A stretch of 52,065 bases of DNA from Spirochaetales bacterium (GTDB taxonomy: Bacteria > Spirochaetota > Spirochaetia > Treponematales > UBA12059): contig JAFGJV010000036.1 in the NCBI GenBank assembly GCA_016928955.1, positions 1 through 52,065 of the forward strand. Direction: 5' to 3'. The notes beneath the pieces were generated by a model that saw only the letters and a list, made by a program, of their open reading frames with translations, searched no databases and had not been told where the DNA came from. Below, one piece after another: positions 50,692-52,065 of the stretch. Both the position numbers and the translations under genes were made by a program. Positions within the stretch are counted from its first letter, which is position 1; each line of letters starts with the position of its first letter.

Positions 50692-51636
50692 TTATTTAGC
50701 CGAGCCGTAGTATTTTTCGGCGCCCGGGTGAAGGGTCAGGGACATGCCGTCAGTGGCGGTGTCCAAGGTGACCATGGCGCCCATTTTGTGGGCGGCGGTC
50801 AGGCGGTCGTTGTTGCCGTAAAGGCTCTCGAGCATCTTCTCAATGGTGGCCGCGTCCAGCTTGCTGGATACGGCAAGCATGGCCTTGACGGACACGGTGG
50901 CCACGTCGCTGTCCATGCCCGGATAGATCCCGGCCGGGATGACGGTGGTGGTGTAGAAGGGGTAGTTGCTCATGAGCCGGGCGGCCAGGTCGCTGGTCAC
51001 GGGCACAACGCGGATCTTCTTGGACGCGGCTATGTCCTGGACGGCGGCGGTGGGGTAGCCGGCGGTCAGGAAGGCGGCGTCTATGTTGCCGTCTTTCAGG
51101 TTGCTGGCCGCCTCGTTGAAGGACAGGTACTGCGGGTTGATGTCTGCGTAGGTGATGCTGGCGGCTTCCATGATCTGGCGGGCGTTGGCCTCCACGCCGG
51201 AACCGGCGGCGCCTACGGCAACTTTTTTGCCGCGCAGGTCTGACACGCTCATGATGCCGGAATCGGCCAGTACGATCAGCTGGCAGGTTTCCGGATACAG
51301 GGTGGCCATGCCGCGGAGGTCGGCCATCTGGTTGTCCTTGAACATTTCCACGCCGTTGACAGCGTAGTAGGCTATGTCGTTCTGCACAAAGATGATGTCG
51401 GCATTGCCTTCCCTGAGCAGGTTGACGTTGGCCACGGACGCGCCAGTGGTCTGGGCGGCTGCGTTCATACCCTTGATGTTGTCGTTCCAGATGTTGGCCA
51501 TCGCTCCGGCCAGCGGGTAGTAGGTGCCGCCGGTACCGCCCGAGGCGATGTTGACAAAGGTCTGCTTGGGCGCGCCGCACGAGACGGCTAGAATGAGGGC
51601 GACGAAGGCGACCCCGATGAGGGCGAGCTTCTTCAT
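50692..51636 (-). CDS. TAXI-family TRAP substrate-binding lipoprotein
   Basis: A 314-residue TAXI-type receptor. The signal peptide ends in a lipobox (AVSC, C20), so it is anchored outside the inner membrane. The mature protein opens with the family's FVNIASGGTGGTYYPLAGAMA and has QTTGASVANVNLLREGNADI. It captures the substrate for the fused permease; ligands of the family include glutamate-like and other small carboxylates. A good AAGGAGG site precedes the ATG. It is the first gene of the operon. Confidence 0.95.
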   Translation of the reverse strand: MKKLALIGVAFVALILAVSCGAPKQTFVNIASGGTGGTYYPLAGAMANIWNDNIKGMNAAAQTTGASVANVNLLREGNADIIFVQNDIAYYAVNGVEMFKDNQMADLRGMATLYPETCQLIVLADSGIMSVSDLRGKKVAVGAAGSGVEANARQIMEAASITYADINPQYLSFNEAASNLKDGNIDAAFLTAGYPTAAVQDIAASKKIRVVPVTSDLAARLMSNYPFYTTTVIPAGIYPGMDSDVATVSVKAMLAVSSKLDAATIEKMLESLYGNNDRLTAAHKMGAMVTLDTATDGMSLTLHPGAEKYYGSAK

Positions 51637-52065
51637 GGTGAATCCTCCTTGAGGATGGGCAAAATGGGCGCAACGGCCCAGGATATGACACCTATCAGTC
51701 TAGCCACCAGTCGGCGAATCCCGCAAGTAAAAAACGACGCGGTTCAAGCAGAAGCCTTATTCAGTAAGCAATTATTACTAACAGCTTGAAGCCTTTCAAA
51801 GGTCGGACGAATTTTGAAAGAGCTTCAAATTGAAACGCGATGTGCGTAGCGGTTACGAAATATGTAAACAACCATGAGCAATCGCAAGGCCCAGTTCAGA
51901 AGTAACAGACTTTTGGGAACCTCCAAAACCCCCTTGGTTATTGGAGGTTCCCTGCGTTTTCGGCCGAAAACGCAGGGTTTCCATAGTGCCGCGAACCTTG
52001 TTGAAAATCGCGCAGAAGCAAGCGCGGCGCGTCCGCTTGGCGTAGCAGGGGCATCTCCGCTACTC
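51637..52065. other. Right-edge intergenic region
   Basis: No gene is supported in these 429 bases. The part from about 51720 to 51912 is AT-richer and probably contains the TRAP operon promoter, but I see no convincing hexamer pair. A full composite palindrome occupies 51915-51976. The last 90 bases show nothing I can assign. Confidence 0.5.
51915..51976 (+). repeat. Composite palindromic repeat, best full copy
   Basis: The A half pairs GGGAACCTCCAAAACC (51915-51930) with GGTTATTGGAGGTTCCC (51936-51952). The B half is a perfect 26-base palindrome, CCTGCGTTTTCGG followed by its complement (51951-51976). The two halves share the CC at 51951-51952. It lies outside any gene. Confidence 0.85.

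Overview
This is a G+C-rich bacterial chromosome segment that most likely comes from a spirochaete (Treponematales-like). The main pointers are a 1234-residue membrane-anchored coiled-coil protein of the spirochaete SpiroCoCo type, a FliG C-domain paralogue beside an ECF sigma factor, a MoxR/DUF58/BatA-D von Willebrand operon, a GIDE-domain membrane protein, and many TPR and lipoprotein genes. I saw no rRNA or tRNA genes, no CRISPR array and no intact insertion sequence. The assignment rests on gene content only.

Layout. 0.2-1.3 kb: FliG-like protein and ECF sigma factor (minus). 1.5-5.3 kb: TldD, TldE and a PLP aminotransferase in an overlapping operon. 5.3-6.3 kb: Hsp33. 6.5-8.9 kb: FecR/TPR-like secreted protein, TatD nuclease, TcdA-like E1 enzyme. 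9-12 kb (minus): two coupled cyclic-nucleotide-domain proteins and an amidohydrolase. 12-13.1 kb: a regulatory-looking intergenic region (phased direct repeats, foldable leader) before a GNAT acetyltransferase. 13.1-20.6 kb: MoxR, DUF58, an unnamed membrane protein, BatA, BatB, BatC, BatD, then Smr; the first seven are linked by stop/start overlaps. 20.6-25.1 kb: IF-1, DksA-like zinc finger, PHP phosphatase, zinc-ribbon membrane protein, divergent PRPP synthase, small outer-membrane barrel. 25.2-35.1 kb: GIDE protein, RecO, ThpR, pyrimidine phosphorylase, RecJ, PduL, uracil-PRTase-like protein, TPR lipoprotein, beta-propeller protein. 35.1-37.7 kb: an AT-richer island with a small secreted protein, an HTH regulator and a HExxH zincin-like protein. 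37.8-47.8 kb: SpiroCoCo, ProC, an MFS-HEAT fusion, MATE, a histidine phosphatase and an RluA synthase. 47.9-51.6 kb: a TRAP-TAXI uptake system (lipoprotein receptor, DUF1850, fused permease).

Themes. Housekeeping genes (infA, recO, recJ, prs, proC, RluA) are interspersed with envelope and sensing modules. Coupling by ATGA, GTGA or TGATG overlaps is pervasive. The least expected features are a dispersed family of composite palindromic repeats (best copies near 35.2, 50.1 and 51.9 kb; partial copies near 1.4, 12.0 and 41.6 kb), the FliG-C/ECF-sigma gene pair, the island carrying an HTH protein and a zincin-like protein, and the MFS-HEAT fusion.
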